A stretch of 64,000 nucleotides of DNA from Pseudomonas frederiksbergensis (GTDB lineage: Bacteria > Pseudomonadota > Gammaproteobacteria > Pseudomonadales > Pseudomonadaceae). The translations under genes were made by a program, and so were the position numbers. Each line of letters opens with the position of its first letter. The first letter of the stretch is position 1. Shown here piece by piece: positions 62,431-64,000 of the stretch. The stretch is from positions 186,001 to 250,000 of the forward strand of contig NZ_MOBR01000017.1 in assembly GCF_003732705.1 (NCBI RefSeq). The letters are read 5' to 3'. Below the pieces are notes generated by a model that searched no databases, was not told where the DNA came from, and worked only from the letters and a program-made list of their open reading frames with translations.

Positions 62431-63300
62431 TTATTCCTTGTCCTTCAATACATCGGGTAAGTACGCGCGATGGAAACCGTTGTACGACTCGCTGTTCTGC
62501 GCCTTGTGAATCGGCCACGCCCGTCCGCCAAGACTCGCCGCACCGTCAATGCGCAACGTGCTGCCGCTGACGAATGCCGCCGCCGGGCTGAGCAGGAACA
62601 CAATCGCTGCGCTGACTTCCGATTCGGTGCCGATGCGTTTGAGCGGCACGTGTTCGCGCAGGGTCGGGATCACGGCCTTGAACGCGCCTTCGTAAGTGTC
62701 CATGCCGCTTGAGGCGATCCAGCCCGGTGCCACGGCGTTGACCCGCACCCCGGCGTAACCCCATTCGAACGCGGCGGTCTTGGTCAGGTTGTCCATGCCC
62801 GAGCGCGACGCACCCGAATGGCCCATGCCGGGCATGCCGCCCCACATGTCGGCGAGCATGTTGACGATGGCCCCGCCGTGCTTGCTCATGGATTGATTGA
62901 ACACTTCCCGGGCCATCAGGAAACCGCCCACCAGATTGGTGCGCATCACGGTTTCGAAACCCTTCTGGTTGATCGAGGCCAGGGGTGACGGGAACTGGCC
63001 ACCGGCGTTGTTGACCAGGCCATGGATCGGGCCATGCAGGCGGATCAACTCGCTGACCAGATGCTTGACCGCTTCTTCCTCACGAATATCGCAAGTCTTC
63101 CAGTCCGCCTTGCCGCCATCCTCGGCAATCTCCAGGGCGACGTTTTTCAGTTTGTCGGCGTTGCGTCCCACCAGCAGCACATGGGCACCGAGGGCCGCCA
63201 GTTCGTGGGCGGTGCAACGGCCGATGCCGCTGCCGCCGCCGGTGACAATAATGGTTTGGCCAGCGAACAGATCGGGTTTGAAAATCGAGTCGTAAGCCAT
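62431..63300 (-). CDS. atuB: AtuB, short-chain dehydrogenase of acyclic terpene degradation
   Basis: This 289-residue SDR has the NAD(P) motif TGGGSGIGRCTAHEL (about residues 20-34) and the NNAG motif VNNAGGQFPSP. At the usual YxxxK site it reads GHSGASRSGMDNLTK, with no Tyr. This is the pattern of 2,4-dienoyl-CoA and peroxisomal enoyl-CoA reductases. The role in the pathway is therefore more likely an enoyl-CoA-type reduction than an alcohol oxidation, but it is unproven. It starts at 63300. Confidence 0.86.
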   Translation of the reverse strand: MAYDSIFKPDLFAGQTIIVTGGGSGIGRCTAHELAALGAHVLLVGRNADKLKNVALEIAEDGGKADWKTCDIREEEAVKHLVSELIRLHGPIHGLVNNAGGQFPSPLASINQKGFETVMRTNLVGGFLMAREVFNQSMSKHGGAIVNMLADMWGGMPGMGHSGASRSGMDNLTKTAAFEWGYAGVRVNAVAPGWIASSGMDTYEGAFKAVIPTLREHVPLKRIGTESEVSAAIVFLLSPAAAFVSGSTLRIDGAASLGGRAWPIHKAQNSESYNGFHRAYLPDVLKDKE

Positions 63301-63312
63301 GGCAGCGGTCCT

Positions 63313-64000
63313 CTAGTTGACCAGGTCGGCGATGCGCTGGGGCACCGGAATCTGCATCTCCAGCAGTTGCTGGGCGAAGGCTTTGCCTTGCGGATCGATC
63401 CGCAGGCTGGCTACGCCACCACCGCCGAGGGCGTTTTCCAGCAGGAAGTTCAAGCTGTGGGTGCCGGGTAAATACCAGCGCTCGACACGGCCGCGAACCG
63501 GGTCGAGCACGTGGCTCATCCAGTCGACGATCACCTCCGGCGTCAGCGCTTCGGCGATCCACGGCAGGAACTGCGGCTGCCGTGCCATGACCCCGATGTT
63601 GCTGTGATTGCCCTTGTCGCCGGAGCGGGCGACCGCGAGTTTGACCAGCGCGACGCTGGCATCGGCACGCTCGGTGGGTTTGGGAGGCTCAAGCGGCACG
63701 GGCAAATCAGCGGAGTCGAGCGCATCGAGGGCGGGCAGGGCGCAGGGATGGCGTTGCCCCTTGAGATCAATCTCCAGCGTGCAGGCGGTTTTGTCGATCA
63801 GGAACGAGAACAGCCGGATCAGCGGATACACCGTCGGCCGGCCGCCGACGATCCCGGTCAACCCCGGGGCCATGCCGGTGGCGGCCTGGGCGATCTCCCG
63901 GGAGAACACGATCAACGCCTGTTTGTTCGGGTGGCGCACCGCAAGTTTGATCACCACTTCGCGGCTGTCCTGGCGTTGGCCGTGGGGGCCGTAGGTCGCC
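63313..64000 (-). CDS. atuA: AtuA (DUF1446), C-terminal part, cut by the window end
   Basis: The last about 228 residues of a larger protein are visible; the frame runs off the right edge (upstream end missing). Features are VARSGDKGNHSNIGVMAR, a typical DUF1446 C-terminal signature, and the C-terminal RADLVN-like end. AtuA is required for growth on acyclic terpenes in P. aeruginosa but its reaction is not known. It ends 12 bases before atuB. Confidence 0.88.
   Translation of the reverse strand, partial: ATYGPHGQRQDSREVVIKLAVRHPNKQALIVFSREIAQAATGMAPGLTGIVGGRPTVYPLIRLFSFLIDKTACTLEIDLKGQRHPCALPALDALDSADLPVPLEPPKPTERADASVALVKLAVARSGDKGNHSNIGVMARQPQFLPWIAEALTPEVIVDWMSHVLDPVRGRVERWYLPGTHSLNFLLENALGGGGVASLRIDPQGKAFAQQLLEMQIPVPQRIADLVN

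Overview
The window is chromosomal DNA from a Pseudomonas, most likely of the P. fluorescens group. The evidence is the gene content (cysB, earP/efp, ohr/ohrR, ospR/sagS, a RocS/RocA-type pair, an atu cluster), the GC-rich codon use, and ten copies of two Pseudomonas-style palindromic repeat families in intergenic gaps. About 65 protein genes were identified. No rRNA, tRNA, CRISPR, prophage or insertion sequence was seen.

Layout. 0.1-4 kb: cysB, a small Gre-family gene, and the EarP/EF-P rhamnosylation pair. 4-8.3 kb: Ohr with its thiol sensor OhrR, two LysR regulators, a TauE-type exporter and a DUF1127 peptide. 8.4-16.7 kb: YcaQ-type glycosylase, class II DAHP synthase, a spermidine-synthase-like protein, a crotonase, the RNA helicase DeaD with a long structured leader, a LigB-like dioxygenase and Tpm. 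16.9-25 kb: HtpX, AlaA, MsrB, glutathione peroxidase/OspR, the hybrid kinase SagS, a DUF815 ATPase and the free-methionine-sulfoxide reductase. 25-32.4 kb: a large HD-GYP protein, then the RocS-like kinase and RocA-like regulator. 32.7-37.6 kb: Old Yellow Enzyme, LysR, MFS exporter and Gfo/Idh oxidoreductase, which look accessory. 37.7-46.8 kb: dGTPase, an EAL protein, a YqjD/YqjE-like trio, AmtB, a Kef-type antiporter and small genes. 46.9-49.3 kb: mobA and moaB-moeA for molybdenum cofactor. 49.4-54.7 kb: a YegS-like kinase, a NarL-type two-component pair, a palindrome-rich AT-rich gap, a CheA-P1-like protein without its histidine, and a cheV with a FliA-type promoter. 54.9-56.7 kb: MOSC protein, PpnP and an exonuclease. 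56.7-64 kb: the acyclic terpene operon atuABCDEF, with atuA cut by the window end.

Three themes tie genes together. Peroxide and sulfoxide defence is spread over 4-25 kb (Ohr, OhrR, MsrB, GPx, OspR, fRMsr). Biofilm and cyclic-di-GMP signalling is concentrated at 21-40 kb (SagS, HD-GYP, RocS/RocA, EAL). Acyclic isoprenoid catabolism occupies the right end. No clearly new multi-gene system was found. The most unexplained signals are the stacked palindromes and 34-codon ORF at 52.48-52.82 kb, the histidine-less P1-like protein beside cheV, the candidate RocA-type sites at 32.46-32.56 kb, and the repeats whose arms change together from copy to copy.
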